Source of the DNA: Biomphalaria glabrata | Taxonomy: Eukaryota; Mollusca; Gastropoda; Planorbidae | Assembly: GCF_947242115.1 (NCBI RefSeq) | Contig: NC_074717.1 | Span: 40,196,701 to 40,260,700, forward strand | Length of the DNA stretch: 64,000 nucleotides | Direction of reading: 5' to 3' | In this document: piece by piece, positions 18,072 through 31,790 of the stretch | How the letters are laid out: the number at the start of each line of letters is the position of its first letter | Position numbering within the stretch: the stretch's first letter is position 1 | Program-made: the position numbers and the translations under genes | Notes under the pieces: model-generated | Database searches by the model: none | What the model was told of the DNA's origin: nothing | Seen by the model: only the letters and a program-made list of their open reading frames with translations

Positions 18072-21000
18072 ATGGCTAACCGTGAACAGGCACTTATTTT
18101 AGAACCAGCAGGTGAACTTCGTTTTAGAGGTATGTATTCTTAGTTTACATTGTATGCCTCTACTCTGAGTCTGATTCTCTTTTCTCAACTCTAAGACTCA
18201 ACTCATTTTATGATTTTCGTCTACTGGACTCAGCACACACAGTGACAGTGACACTCAGTTTCAGTGATTTCAATTGATTGAGAGATTTTTCAACAATAAT
18301 CATGATCATCAACTTGTCATTTGACTATGAAGACACTAAGATAGAAGCACTTTTCCTCTTTCGTATTCAAGAACAAATGAGTACAAGTACTGCAAGTCAA
18401 GTCAAGTAGTCAAGTGCTTCTTGAATTCTTCTTCCCTAGCTTACTTGTGCCATTAGATGATTCGTTAGTCAGACTTTGTTGAAGTTGAGTCTTAGTCTTA
18501 GTGACTTAGTGGCATTAGAGAATGGAATAGGTTGCCTGAATCTGCCAGGGAAACCAACAACTTAGCAGAGTTTAAGTCATTGATTAGCAATAACAAGCAT
18601 GACTAGATAAAATAGTAGATAGTCTAGACTAGATATACATATCTAGTAGATTGACACTTGAAATGAGTAGGACATAATTATCTTCTTTTTTGAAGTATTG
18701 TCTGTAATATATTTATTTTATAGGATGAAAAGAACAGTACTATGTACTCCACAATAGATCTTTCTATAGATCTATCTAGATCTTGATATAAATGATATAT
18801 TAATTATACTAATCTTAAAGAATTCTATCTAGATTAGATTTATATTCTAGGTCTAGAGTCAGCAAGGCCTACCAACTACTCACTAGGTTAAATCTAACCC
18901 TAATCATCTCCCTATTTACATGTTTTAGCTGGAAAGGAAATTCAAAATGTATGTGTTTCTATGTCTTGTAAGAAGCCTTCTATCTGGGTTTTGTTTGGCT
19001 TATGCATCTAGGGCATTCTAGGGGCTTAAAAAACATGTTAACCACAGACCCATCTCTTTCTTCCCTGGAAAAAAAAAGTTTTTATACCAGACTACTTTGA
19101 CCCTAGATAAAACTGCATTCTCTCAATGAAAAATGGAGCTTCATGTGTCAGAAGTGTAAAAAAAATGGTGAATATGTAATATAAGTTGGGAAGTTAGGTT
19201 TATGAAGATTAATATGAAGAGGATTTAACAATAATATGGTGAAGTGGCTGATAAGCTTGAGGAAACCCTAGTGGCCAGTAAACATACTTTACTCTAGATC
19301 TAGTAATATAACAAAAAGTGACAGGCTAAATTTAATCTAGATCTATTCTAATTATAATGACAGTAATAGTGACTTAAAAGATCTATCATCTACCTCTAGA
19401 TTTAATCTAGTTATCTCTAGTTATTTCCCTTTGATAACTCACAACATATGACGATATATTTTCGTGTTTAGAAAGGTAAAAAGTTCTTCCCCTCTCCCTA
19501 TTTACATGTTTTAGCAGGAAAGGATATGTGAAATGTATGTGTTTCTATGTCACAGGAAATATTGCATTCCTCATTAATCTTCTGACTCGAAGACAAGCCT
19601 TATTAGTATAACTTACATCATCATTTTTTTATTGTTATATTTCAAAATAATTTAATGCAAAATATAGATCAGATATAAATTATGTGTATGTGTTACTATG
19701 TGAATCAACTGCTTGTGGTTTACTGTAAACATACATTTTTTTTTAGTATTGTACCCATTTTAAAATTGTGATTTGATGACATTGATGTTGTGTGCAGCTC
19801 ATTAAATGTGTTCATAAATATAGTAAATAATAGGTCGGTGAATGTCTTCCTTTTTTTTTTTACCTTCAGATATGGCATTCTGTCTAGCTCTTATTCTGTC
19901 CATACAAGCGCTCACACATATACTCAAACATATGTCTCTGTCTTGACATGGACCTGGCGTAGATTTAGATCTATTATAGAGAGAGATCTGTCTAATGTAA
20001 ATCTAATGTCTTTCTCATTCAAGTAAATTCGGTCCACAAATGAGATTGGACCAAAGCGCTCTGAGCATGCTATAAGCATGAAAGTAGCGCTATATAAAAG
20101 CTATAATAATAATTGAAAACTTACAATAGATCTAGAAAAGGTCAAAATCTTGATCTAGTATAGCTAGATTGTGTGGAAGTCTGTTTATGGTGTATGTTAA
20201 AAACTTGATCCAAATAGTCTATCCCTAGCTCTAAAGTAAGCTCAAAGTCCACAACTTTAACTTAGAATATATTTGAGAAAAAGTCCCTTAAAGCTTAAGT
20301 TATGTAGTGTGAACAATGGCTGATTTATTTACAAGTGTTGGTTGATCATCTCCCTTTGATGTCACATATCTATCAGGAGTGAAGCTACTAGATCTACTGT
20401 AGTCTGTCATGTCAATTTGTATTATACATTTAACATTGATTTTTTTTACTAGGACCCTTTACAGATGTTGTTACAGCAGATTTAAACTTGACCAACCCAA
20501 CAGATAAAAGGATATGTTTCAAAGTAAAAACAACAGCACCTAAACGATACTGTGTGCGACCGAACAGTGGAATATTGGAACCTAAGAAATCAATAGTTGT
20601 TGCAGGTTTGTACAAAAAACATAATACTAAAGACTGATAAAGACAACACCAAACTTTTATCAATAAATAAAAAAAAAAGAAATATTCTTGATTAAAATTT
20701 ATCTTTTCCTATTTTAAAACTTTCCAACAAAACTGAAAGTCTACACAAAATACAAAAGATACACCAAATTTAGTAATTACATAGTTTTATCCTTTAAAAA
20801 AAACTTTTTTAGACAAAGACTTGTTTCAAAGCAGATGTGGTTTTTTTTTTGTTTTTTTTTTATTAGATTAATGTCACTTAAGTGCAACACATGTTAGTCA
20901 TCTAAGCTCATCCTTGTTTGTATTTGTAATGGTTTAGTTCATTATGCATTACGTCACTGGTTCACAATAATGTAAACACTGACAAGAAAGAATTGGAGTT

Positions 21001-24000
21001 TGTGGCCAAGCTTCAATCATGTGTTTGTTAATGTTTTCAGTAATGCTGCAGCCCTTTGAATATGATCCAACTGAAAAAAACAAGCACAAATTTATGGTTC
21101 AGTCAATGTTTGCTCCTGATCATGTGGTTGATAACCAAGAGGTTTTGGTAAATATCTTATTTACAAAAGTAATATTTAATTTAATAGTATGATTAGGCAA
21201 ACATACCAGTTCATGAGTATTAAATAAAGTAAGAAATAACAGTTTGGATATAATATGAACATTCGTTTGCAAATTACCTAGTTTTTTTTTAAAAAAACCT
21301 TCTTTCTTTTTAAAAAGTATTTTCTGTTTTCTTATGTTCAGATTGCCATACCAGGCAGTGATATTTGAAAGTTTTTTTGTTTTTTTTTCCACCTTTCAGT
21401 GGAGAGATGCACCACCTGAAAGCTTGATGGATACTAAATTAAAGTGTGTTTTTGAAATGCCTGATGCACCACAACCATTTGTAGCGGAAACAGTTAAACA
21501 CAGTGAAGCTTCTGCACATTATGTAAGCATATATATAGTTTATTTTAGATCTACAAGTCCCTGGTGTCTTTTAAACATTATAAAACAAGATTCTTTAAGT
21601 CATTTTCATTTGTGCTGATTATTTCACCAGGAGTTGCCAAATTCTTATTACCTGACAAGTAACTTAAAATGTTTACTTGATGAAAAGCATATTGATTGAT
21701 TAGCCTCAAGAGATGGAGAAAAGGATGAAATAATTTCTTTTTAGAATGATTTTTCAAAATCATTCTTTATGTTTGATTTCAGATTATAAAATCTCATTCT
21801 ATAATTATATCAAGGATGTAATATAGAATTTTACTAAACCAACACAATTCAAGACCTAGATATCCATATTACTGTCAGTATTAAGAAGTGATAGTTTTTA
21901 ACTGTTGACAGTTTATTGAATGCAGCATATATCATGTTTCTTATTATTCGGGGCTTCTAACAGAACATGTTTTTTTTTTTAAATGACACCGAACAATTTT
22001 GTTATGGTAAACTTAAAGTCTTACTTTGAAACATGGCCACATTTTCACTGATGCACAAATTAATCTTCAAATATTCAAGTTTGATTATGGTATTAGACTA
22101 CAATTGATCAAAATGGTAAAACACTAGAAATGATAAGTGATAGAAAAATTACAATGTAAGAGAAACCATCGTGAAAAATATTGTTTCTTGTGCCATATTC
22201 ATTATAAATTAACTCAGGAGTAAACAATGAATGAGGTTAGGGAAGTATAAAATACCACAGATTTCATCTAAGCTGTAGGTCTAAACAAACTAACGTTTAC
22301 TTTAGTTTCTTTTTTAACTCTTCAATAGTATGCAGGTTATTATTGTACACTTTACCTTTAAGTTACCTCACAAATAAAAATTGCAAGCTGATAAATCTGG
22401 GAGGCCATAAATCTGCAGAAACTAAGTTCTCCGAAAATTTCATGGACATCTGACATTGAAAATCACTCCATTTGAGCCAGACAGATCCATTTTAAGACAT
22501 TCATGCAAAATAATTGAAAATTAGGATGTCAATAAATAAATATGGATTTGTACTTTTTATTTTGTTGTCATCATTATTATTATGAAAAGCACACACCTAG
22601 GTTCATTTTCATGTTAATCGTTTGTTCTTCAGATCTCTGCATTGGCAAGTATAAGTAATCTATTAATAGAAAGTTACTTCCTGTTTCAACAGTAACAAAG
22701 CTGACTACCTTTATTTTCGAAGCAGTTCTTATTACTTTAGGAAAAGTATAGTTAAAAAAACAATGAATTTCTGTGCAATAGTTATGGCATATGTTACAAT
22801 ATATTTCTTCCATCTTTGCTTGACTTATTGAATATCACTTGTGACACTAAAATATACTTTTTATAATGTACCTAGAAAATGATATATATCTCAAGCATAA
22901 GGTCATACTAAAAGTAGTATGGATTTTTAAGACCAGTTATACTTATATTCTCATAATATACCTTTTCACAGTTTCTTTAATTTCTATCAAATTCAATAAC
23001 CTACTGGATTCAAACTTCACTCCATCTATATAAAATGTCAAAATAAACAGCCATCATCTAAATCTTATATTCTGCTTATTTGTCCTTTTGATTGTTGAGT
23101 TAAAAAATACAATCGGCCAAATTTTTATTTCTTGTTGTTTTAGACTATCATGCACAGTAAAAGGTCTTGTGCACATGAAGGGAAGGGATTAGTTGTTTTA
23201 AGAATATATAATTAATAGCTGGTAAATATTTTCTGAAGACAGTGATGCGGAGGCACAGGTACGCTGCATTCTGCTGCTAATTTCTGTGTCCTCTATCCTC
23301 TACAGAAAGTCTTGGCTAAAGTATTTGAATTTGCCCAAATTTTTTGGGGGGTACCTCTCTTCTGCTCTTCTGCTTGGGCATGTGAAGGTTATTAATTTTT
23401 TGGTCAATGCTTTTCAACGCCCTAATAAACCATTGACCACAGAAACTTCAACTTCTAATGTATGTGGATTATTGTGAGATTTTTACCTTTCTAAAGGCCA
23501 CTTTCTTTATATAATAATTACAGTAAATTTTTATAAGAAAGGTTTCTTTTTTTTGTTCCAGTATTTTTTCTCACGTTATTAAAAAAAATTGTTTGCTTCA
23601 TAAAAGTAGAATTAATGTTGTTACTGCACAAGTCAAAATTTTATTTTTGGGCCTCAATACTTATTTGAAAAAGTAAAATGAGAAACTAGTTCCATTTACA
23701 CTTTTTTGTGTTAATTTTTGTTTTGTATTCAAATTTTAACGTTTTTCTAACAATACAATTTAACACACTAATTACCTGGATTTTAAACATTAAACTACAT
23801 ATATATTTATATTGTCTCTGGAAATCCCCCTTCTTTCTTTTTTAAATAACAGATGCTTTTTTTAAAAATTTCCATTTCTTTGACACATGACCAAATTCAA
23901 AACTGAAGGATAAATGTTAGAATATATATTTAGGCACTTTTTTAATTTTGTAAAAAAGTTACTTTTATTGTAATATGTTGAAGTTAAAAGTTTGTCCTAA

Positions 24001-25830
24001 AGGATTTTTTTTTTATTTAACAGTCAGAAAGCAATGTTGAGGATTCTTCTTTTGCAAGAAAGGTGGAATCTCCTAAAGTAAGATATTTTTTTGTTTTAAA
24101 AAGACATATTTAACCTCTTTACTATTGATGGCCCATAGACTTGTGCAGTAACAGCAGCTATCAAATTAAACTATTTAGATTTTTTAATAGCAATTTTTGC
24201 ATTTTTAGTAAATATAAAATATTGTATTGTTATTGATATTGCTATTAATACCTTCTTTCATAAAGTAAAGAAAACTTCAGTCAGGGCATCATCATCTTTA
24301 ATTTCCTTAATTTATTTTTAATTACTATAGCACATCTCATAATTCTATCATATTTTTTCCATGTTCCACTTTTTGTTAGGGGTATCACATATAATCATAG
24401 GAATAGAGAATTCACTTCTCTACATATTCAACGCTGTGAAACACATCACATCTTGAATTAAATCCACTTAACAATATCAGCCTCCATCCTTATTAAAATT
24501 TGTATGCTTAGTTTATACCATCTCTGTTTTTCATTTAAATAAAGGGAAAATGCTTGTTAAGAGTGCTATGAAAAAAAAAAAGTTAAAAAAACTTAATATT
24601 ATTGGGCTAAAATTATGCTAACATAGGTTTAGGGTATGTTTTGTCAGATTGGTAACTTTTCAGCCTATTATCCTACAGAAAATGCCTTCAGTTAATTCTG
24701 GAGATGAAGTTAAAAAATTGCAACTTGAATTAAAGAAAGTTCAGCAAGAGTTACAAATGGTGAGATCTGAAAATAATCAATTAAAGGTATGCTTCTTTCT
24801 TTATTTTTAAATTTAATTTGTGCATTTTAGTGCCACTCTAATCATTGAATACATCTTTACTAGAGCAGTTAAATCCAAGCTGAGCAATCAGAGCAAAATT
24901 ACTAATTATTGTGTTTTCTCTTATTTTGAAAGCTTAAAAACTGAGCATAATAGATTTTAAAAACCTTTGCTCAGTTAGGTATTGACCTTAAATGAGTCTT
25001 AAAGATATGATTGTTGTTTTTCTTTTGTGGTTCATTTACTTCTCAATGTAGAATTCAGAATTTAGATGGATAGGGAAAAAAATCAGCTTTGAAATGCATA
25101 AACTAAGACATGACCAAAATATGAAATACTCTTTAATTAGATAATTATTGTTCAGCATTTGCACTAATTGATTTAGCAAAATAAGCCTAAAAGTGCATCA
25201 TCATTCAGTCAACCTATAAAGTTGAATTTCCTTGTCTTAAATTTGGGAAAAAGACACATCTAATGTTAGTTTGTTCTCTCATTTTACTGTTGTTGTTTTT
25301 TTCCTTTATTAGTGGCTATGTTTTTCAAAACTCCATTTTAGTTTAGCCACTCTAAATAGATGATCTTGTATCTAAGATCAGCTAATAGAATAAAGGGGAA
25401 ACTAAAATTGTTAAAAAGTCTGAATATAAAAGAGAAACTAGATCTAGGTAGCTACAAGGATTTGTATTGAAATAAACCTGCAGATGTTCTGTTTTACTGG
25501 GCTTCGGGTTTTAGTGTTATTGTTAATATGTTAAGTTTCATTACTATCATCTATAAATTAAGTATCAGAAAAAAAACAACTAAAAATCTTACTATTCTTA
25601 ACACAGATGTGAATTTTTTCAAAGGTTTATATGTATTTAAAAAATGCACATTTCATAATTATCAGGAGGATGGAGCACGCCTGCGTAAAGTGGCCATGGC
25701 TGATACTGTTTCTGCCACTCCCTCACACCCACCTCCTTCATCAACAAACACTGTTCAAGCCTTCCCACCAGTGGTGTATATCGTTGTTGCTATTCTACTG
25801 GGCCTCCTCATTGGGAAATTTGTACTTTGA
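18072..25830 (+). CDS. VAPB: VAMP-associated protein (VAPA/VAPB), seven exons
   Basis: Exons 18072-18129, 20453-20605, 21041-21147, 21400-21522, 24024-24077, 24679-24786, 25666-25830. They total 768 nt, giving 255 residues plus TGA (human VAPA 249, VAPB 243); all introns are GT-AG and in phase. Residues 1-125 are the MSP domain with [18 protein letters not shown]. Pro56, mutated in human ALS8, and the FFAT-binding Lys87 and Met89 (KHKFM) fall at the human VAPB numbers. A heptad-rich coiled coil follows (about 172-207), then a Pro/Ser linker and a C-terminal anchor ([15 protein letters not shown]). VAPs tether the ER to other membranes by binding FFAT motifs of lipid-transfer proteins. Aplysia VAP-33 is the molluscan prototype. 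One VAP gene may serve for both vertebrate paralogues, so the A/B label is nominal. Confidence 0.96.
18510..18730 (+). mobile_element. LINE 3'-end relic (WNxLP tail family)
   Basis: Encodes a tail with EWNRLPES and EFKSLISNN in neighbouring frames, followed by the TCTTCTTTTTTGAAGTATTG 3' end shared with 14465-14650, 29880-29975 and 45890-45985. In VAP intron 1. Confidence 0.7.
20026..20115 (+). mobile_element. SINE-B 3' part
   Basis: ATGAGATTGGACCAAAGCGC, then GAGCATGCTATAAGCATGAA and GCGCTATATAAA with an ATA-rich tail. This is the same 3' half as the copy at 48064-48290. 5'-truncated, in VAP intron 1. Confidence 0.75.
21523..24023 (+). other. VAP intron 4, no recognised content
   Basis: A 2.5-kb AT-rich intron. 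One stretch after a CTCTACAG at 23297-23304 stays open for some 60 codons, but it matches nothing and lacks a convincing donor, so I do not call an exon. Confidence 0.5.
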
Positions 25831-28540
25831 CATACAGGGCCTAATGTTTTACTTACACCTCCTGTTTATTTTTCTCTTTGATACTTTTTATTTTTTTATT
25901 TTAGACCTATCAGTGAGGTAAATGTGTGATCAGTTCTAGTTAGGATACATGAAATTAATCTAATATGCTTGTTATGGCAAAGTCGTTGTCAAACGTCAAA
26001 CATGTTTCTGAAGATATTTTTAACTAAATATTTTTGGGCTTGATATGCTGCTTTCCCTGCAGAGAACCATTGACGTTTTTTTTATTATTATTAAAATGAT
26101 AAATAAACAAAAATATTGGTAGCTTAATAAGAAAGCAAAAAAAAAATTTAATATACATTGCAATAATGTCTGATATATATATATAGTGTATGTCTGAGTA
26201 AAAAAAAAAAGAAATGCATACTGTGTCTGGGTTTTAATTTATAAATTTAAAGAAAAACTCATATGTTGAAGTTCTTTGCTTTGTCACAGTGTATTGTAGT
26301 AAAAAGTTTTGTTTCTAAGGCATTTATTATATTTTCTTTTCTATTTTTTTTTTTTATAAATTTATTTGATTAATATTTTTTTTATAAAACTTATTCAAGA
26401 CTGTTACTGAAAAATGTTTCAATGGATACTAAGAAAACACATTGGAAGGTCCTAAATAACAATTTTTTTGGTTTGTTTGTTTGTGGATGTAAGTTAACTA
26501 TTAATGAGCGGCTTGGAAGTTCAAAAGTTATTTCTACTAGCTTCAGTATTCTCCCTCTCCTTTTTTTTTTACTGTGTATTATGTATTAAGGAATTATAAC
26601 CTGTAGATTTTTTTTTTTGGGGTATTATTCTTGAGTTACGAGTTTATAAAAGGATTTCAATCACTACAATGTTTTATTTAGAATAATTGTTGTTTTTTTT
26701 ACTATTACCTTTGTTTCATTTGTAATATATTATATATATTAATAATCTTGTCAACATGTACTCTCTTGAACTTCATCTAGCAGACACGTGTTTTTTTTTC
26801 TCCCCACAATGCTTCCTGCACTTCATGTTATTGACCTGGAAACATGTACATATAAATTATTTACTGGTATGAACTTATTTACTTGTGTCGGTAAATGTCT
26901 TTGTCTGTGTCATTTCTCATACTAACTTACATCTCCATGTGTATATTTAGGATATAGTTAGTTTGCATTGACTTAATTCTTTTCCTATCTTAAATAGAAA
27001 TATATATTAAATCAATCTTTAAAACATATTATATTATTAAACATCTAAATTTCCTCCTATTGGTAAATGTTTGGTTGTGCCATAATGGATAGTTTTCCCA
27101 TAGTCAATTCTTTTGGATATTACTTTTACTATATCACAATAAACAATACTATTTTGTAAGTGCAATGTGGGATGTTTCATCTATGCAATATATAAATGGT
27201 AGAGTTAATTTCAATTTCCTTATAAGTTCAAATTTAATAAATTATTAAAGTCTAAATTTACCTCCAGCTGTGTGTGTTTGTTTTTATTATAAAATTGAAA
27301 TAATTTCCTTTAATATAAGTGCAAGAATGTAGCAGTTCAAATAATTTTGAGATGATAATATTATCTACTGCTTGCAAATTGATATCTTTAGACATTGGCA
27401 AGGCATTTTTTTTGTTTATTCTTGTCATCTGTTGTGAGCTTTGTAGATACTTGCATCATCAGAGAAAAAAAAAAGTTCCTGTCTTGATACATTTGATTAA
27501 CATCACTTGATCTTCTTTGTTAATCTCCCACTTCAATTGTTTTCTTTTTCAGGTTTTACCGTCTTTAGAATGCACATTTAACTTCATTGTATGTTGTATT
27601 AATTCCAAATGTCTGCAATAGTTTAGTGTTTCCTGAAGTCAATTTTCTTTGTCTTTTCAGTGATCTCGAAAGTAACAACAAATTTTTATGAGTACATTCT
27701 CTATTCATGATGTTTATTTGATTTTGTCAAACATGAAGGCTTACACTAGGTGTTGGTTTTTTTTCAACCACCCAGTCACTAGTGCTGCAGCCAGAGAGCA
27801 CACTGACTATTTATAGTGTACAATGTGTACAGCATAATCATTAAGGAGACTATTAGTTTAGCTACACTTTGTTCTATGTAGAACATGTATCATGGAATAA
27901 CTAAACATTCTGTGATTATTTTTTTTTCTTAAAAGCTGTAACAGATTTTTGTAATCATTTGACACTTTAGTTAACATCCTTTGTATTAGTCTGGTTCATT
28001 TATACAACCTAGCAAGTGCTTCAGACAGTGTTGTCATTGTTAATATGCTTACTAATATATTGAACAAACGATTAGCCAACCATTGTATGCTTGAATCATT
28101 CTGTAATTTAGATATTTATTTTATATCAAATGTATTGTAGAATTTTTGGTTAGATAGATTTGAAGGTGTTTGTTTTGTGGGTTGGGTTTTTTTCGTTTGT
28201 CACACACTTTACTCAAAAAAGAAATATTTTGAAGAACATTGATAGAGAAGTGTGAAATACATCTAGGTTTTTTTGTTTTGTTTTTGAAGACTTTAATCCC
28301 CTTGGCATCTGGAGTATTTGTATGAACATTAACTGACCGTATAGCATGTTGTATTAACGTAACTCAACCAATCTAGTATTGTGATACTTCAAGAAGAGCA
28401 GACGACAAGAACGCTTGTACTTTTAATTCAAAGATTTTTTTGTTTGAACCTATTGTTACATGCCATGTGAAGTCATGTTTAGTGTAAGTTGATTCTTTGG
28501 ATTAAATTCAAATTGTAAAACACTTTGGACTAATGGTTTT
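25831..28540 (+). other. Long AT-rich 3' region of VAP
   Basis: No coding exon or transposon stands out. AATAAA occurs at 26102-26107 and 27138-27143, so the 3' UTR may use either or run further. VAP mRNAs in other animals often have long 3' UTRs; the true end cannot be read from sequence. Confidence 0.45.
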
Positions 28541-29879
28541 CTTTTTCCTTTATGTCTATGTAATGATTTGAAATGTAGGCCTTAAAAATCTGAAACAAAA
28601 GACTTATTTATTTTTGTTAGAAAAGCCTTTTAAAAGAATATATATTTGATAACATAAAAATGGGCTGTTTGATAAACATTTCATTCAAATCAATGTTAAA
28701 TGGTCTATGTGGCCATTTTAAGAAAACGTGAAGAAAATTTCCCTGCTGTGTTTGTTGATAAAACATGCAATTGTGTAATCTGTTTACCATTTGCTTTTAT
28801 TTTTTTTCATTAATTGTGAAAAAAAAAATGCTGGCGACTAAAACTTAGTTGAAAAGCAGGATGGCTTTGTTTTTCAGTTAGCAGTACTGGTAAAAATATC
28901 TAACATGGAATATGACTATAACTAAAGATGTTGGCTAAGACTGCCAATCAGTTATTATGCTTAGTCCAGTTTTAATTTAAAAAAAAGGTAATATAGTGAA
29001 GTATGAAGTGACCATTTAAAAAGTTGACATATATATAATTCCTTTCCATTCATATCTGATGGCTTTTCTGTAGGATCAAAATTTATACTGTACAATTGAA
29101 ACATGTTTCTGCATATCTTCCCTGTTCAAATTTTTTGAACACTATACTTATTTTTGTATAGGCTATATTTAACATATAAAATCTGCCAATTAATGCATTT
29201 ATTAGTTGCCCCCGAAAGAGGAATAGTGCTATTAGTTTTGTGTGGAATTCTGTCCGCCTGTCCCGTTTAGATTTCGTAAACTTAAAAAGATATTGAAAAT
29301 CCAACGTTATGGTATTTTAGACCTTTCAAAGTTCTGATGCATTGGCTACTTTTTTCTTTTCTGAAAGCGAAAATTTTATTTTTGAAATCAACTATGCAAG
29401 CAGTTATTTCATTAAAAAATACACCATTTTTACAATTATTTACTATTAATAGTAAAAGACTATGACTAATTTACTATATTTTTAGCAAACTGTTCTAGAT
29501 TCTTTTGTCAAAAAATTATTTTAAAAAAAAATTGTATTACGAAATCTAGTAATTTCTGTCATACTAACTACATTTACAAATTAATGGGGGGGGGGGGGGT
29601 TAAGAGAAAAAAATATATTTAGTATGCATTTAAGTGGAATATAATTTAAAACAATAAGTATTCATATTATACACGTGAACTGCCTCTCTCAGATTGTTAC
29701 ATGGTACCACTTAACTAAAGGGAATAGTGCTTTTTTTGTTAGTTGAAGGTTTCCAATACACTGGTAGACTTCACTAAAAGGAAAAGGTTATTTTTCGTTG
29801 TTGAGGCTTTGAATAAGCGATTGGCCCTTTACTAAACAATTAGATAATCATTCAATAACATCAGTTATGACAGGTTCAC
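28541..29879. other. Intergenic, nothing recognised
   Basis: AT-rich with a run of 14 G at 29586-29599. No gene or element seen. Confidence 0.5.
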
Positions 29880-29975
29880 ATTTAACTCATTGGTTTAAGT
29901 CATTGGTTAAAATGCATGACGCGTAGGATGTAATATCTTCTTTTTTGAAGTAACGTCTGTATTATATAAGATAAG
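29880..29975 (+). mobile_element. LINE 3'-end relic (WNxLP tail family)
   Basis: Only the last part: TTTAAGTCATTGGTTAAAAT, GCATGAC, then TTCTTTTTTGAAGTAACGTC and ATTATATAAGATAAGATAA. Followed directly by a LINE relic of another family on the other strand. Confidence 0.7.
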
Positions 29976-29999
29976 ATAACTTCACCATTACCTATTCTT

Positions 30000-30330
30000 T
30001 AGTCTGTTGGACTGTTTGGGCACCATACAAGATCTGTCAACCGTCTTTCTCCATTTCTATCTGTCCTTTGCCTTTGATAGTATTTCATTCTCTGACAGGC
30101 CTATCCATTACTGGATGATTTCTTCCCATCGCTTTCTCTGTTTTCCTCTTCATCTTCTTCCTGGTACTGTTCCCTCAAGGATGGTCTTTGTGAGCCCTGA
30201 GGACCTTGTGATGTGGCCATAGAGTTTACGTTTTTTGACAGTAGTTAGCAGGTCATCATAGGGACCAATTGTTGTATTAATTCTGTTTCTATTCTTTATT
30301 TTTGTGATGCGGTCTTAGTAAGTGAAACAC
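30000..30330 (-). mobile_element. LINE ORF2 C-terminal relic
   Basis: The reverse strand encodes NRINTTIGPYDDLLTTVKKR, YGHITRSSGLTKTILEGT and a downstream KRWEEIIQ segment. This matches a LINE tail widespread in marine and freshwater invertebrates. Two or more stops; 5'-truncated. Confidence 0.75.
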
Positions 30331-30605
30331 ATGACTTGACTATATCTTCTATATCATTTCCTGGGGGATCACCTCTGTAAGGGCATCCTATTTTAAACTT
30401 GCCAAAAAAAAAAAAAAAGACCGCCTTTGTCATGTGTTAATACCTGAAACGGCATAGGTGCTGACCCAGCGCAGATGTCAAATGGTATAAGTAGTCCTTC
30501 TACACTCTGCCCCGGCCTCCAGCAGAACATGGAAGGCCTACTTTGTAAGATAGTCTTGCCAGTACTTTCTGTATTTGCGTCTATAACTTAGTATAACATA
30601 AGCCA

Positions 30606-31260
30606 GCAGTGGCGTAGCTAGGGTATATGATGCCCTGCGAGGCAGTTCCTAGCGATGCCCTAAAAAATGTAATTCAAAATAATGTGTATTCTTTACTAGA
30701 GTGTTGCTGACACGCAAAAAAAAAAATCAATTATAAAAAAAAAACAACAACATGAATCTAGAACCTAGAAAAACTATCAATAAATCGATATCTATTTTTC
30801 CGTCAAATTATTTAGTCGTAAATGTGTCATCGTTGATCGCAATTCATTCTTTCGTGGTCGAGAACTTGGCTTGGCTTGGCTACCTAGAAGGGGGCTCGAG
30901 GTTCGACACCCGACTCGGGCAGAGTTGTGTTTACTGAGCGCCTAAAGGCAGCACGGAAAACCAACTCCTAGATACCCCCGTTCTATTTTTTGAAAGTTGA
31001 AATCATCTTTCGCTCCTGACGAAATTCGTTCTTGTCGATGTTGATAGGATCGAATCACTATCGAGATTGATTTCGATCCACCTATGTAAAACCCAGGCAT
31101 GCCCAGACTTTGTCTTACATGTGTGTGACCTAGTATATCATCCTTTTTAAAAAAATGTTTTTACTGAAAATCTTAAGAGAATAGGAACTTAACACATACT
31201 GGGGGGGGGGGGAGTTTGATGCCCCCTCACAACTTGTTGCCCCGTGCGACCTGCACCAAC
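30606..31260. mobile_element. Decayed DNA element with GCGTAGCTAGGG end
   Basis: Starts CAGTGGCGTAGCTAGGG, a terminal motif of hAT-type non-autonomous elements, followed by GATGCCCT. Near 31215-31250 it has GATGCCCCCTCAC and GTTGCCCCGTGCGACCTGC, which look like its other subterminal region. The right end is not clear. A SINE-B copy (30850-30990) has inserted into it. Confidence 0.4.
30850..30990 (+). mobile_element. SINE-B 5' part
   Basis: A tRNA-like head (CGTGGTCGAGAACTTGGC, B box GAGGTTCGACACCC) and the body AGAGTTGTGTTTACTGAGCG, as in the copy at 48064-48290. It lacks the 3' half. Confidence 0.75.
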
Positions 31261-31261
31261 T

Positions 31262-31790
31262 GCCAGGGCCGGCCTTACGAATTGCGGGGCTCAATTTAAT
31301 GGATGCTTGCGAAGCCCTCTTCAAATTTTGTTTACAACTATTACTTTTAATTAGGTCATTATATCAACATTTATAATATAACATGCATTGAAAGCAACTC
31401 AAACGCCAGTGGGTTAATTAAAGTTACGTCAGTCGTACGATAGGCCTACATCTTGATATGTTAACCCTTTAAATCCTACATGACAGTGACTTCGGGGACT
31501 GCCAGAATCTTATGTCTATAATAAACTTTTTTTTCGTTTTTTTTAAATTGCTGATTTAAAAAAAAAAGGTGTCTGTAGTAATTTAATGACAATATGATGA
31601 TTGTATTTAACAATATTATGTCATAAAAAACAGAGCAAATACATTTAAATTCTTTAGTTTAGTACCGAGACGGAGACCATTCAACACATTCATTAAAAAA
31701 AAATTAACTAATATTTAAAAAAAAAAAAAACTTTACATGTCTTGACCACCCCCAACATTTGGCGTCCTGCCCCTGGATCTAGAAATTATA
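31262..31790. mobile_element. Dispersed repeat with CAGGGCCGGCC end
   Basis: Begins CCAGGGCCGGCCTTACGAAT and shares ACGAATTGCGGG and GCCAGTGGGTTAATTAAAGT (from 31405) with the copy at 61303-61580. The right edge is probably near GTCCTGCCCCTGG (31766-31778), a possible decayed inverted repeat of the start. Probably a non-autonomous DNA transposon; family unknown. Confidence 0.5.

Larger units (their letters stand above)
17640..19420. repeat. CTAGA-rich simple sequence around the VAP start
   Basis: Recurring TCTAGATC, CTAGACTA and AGATCTA words upstream of exon 1 and through the first part of intron 1. Less dense than at CFAP418 or the Rb-like gene, but well above the middle of the VAP gene. 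Confidence 0.55.

Noticed and set aside
23286-23477. Possible extra VAP exon in intron 4
   Set aside because: It follows a CTCTACAG acceptor but lacks a good donor and would disrupt a conserved junction; no similarity to VAP variants.
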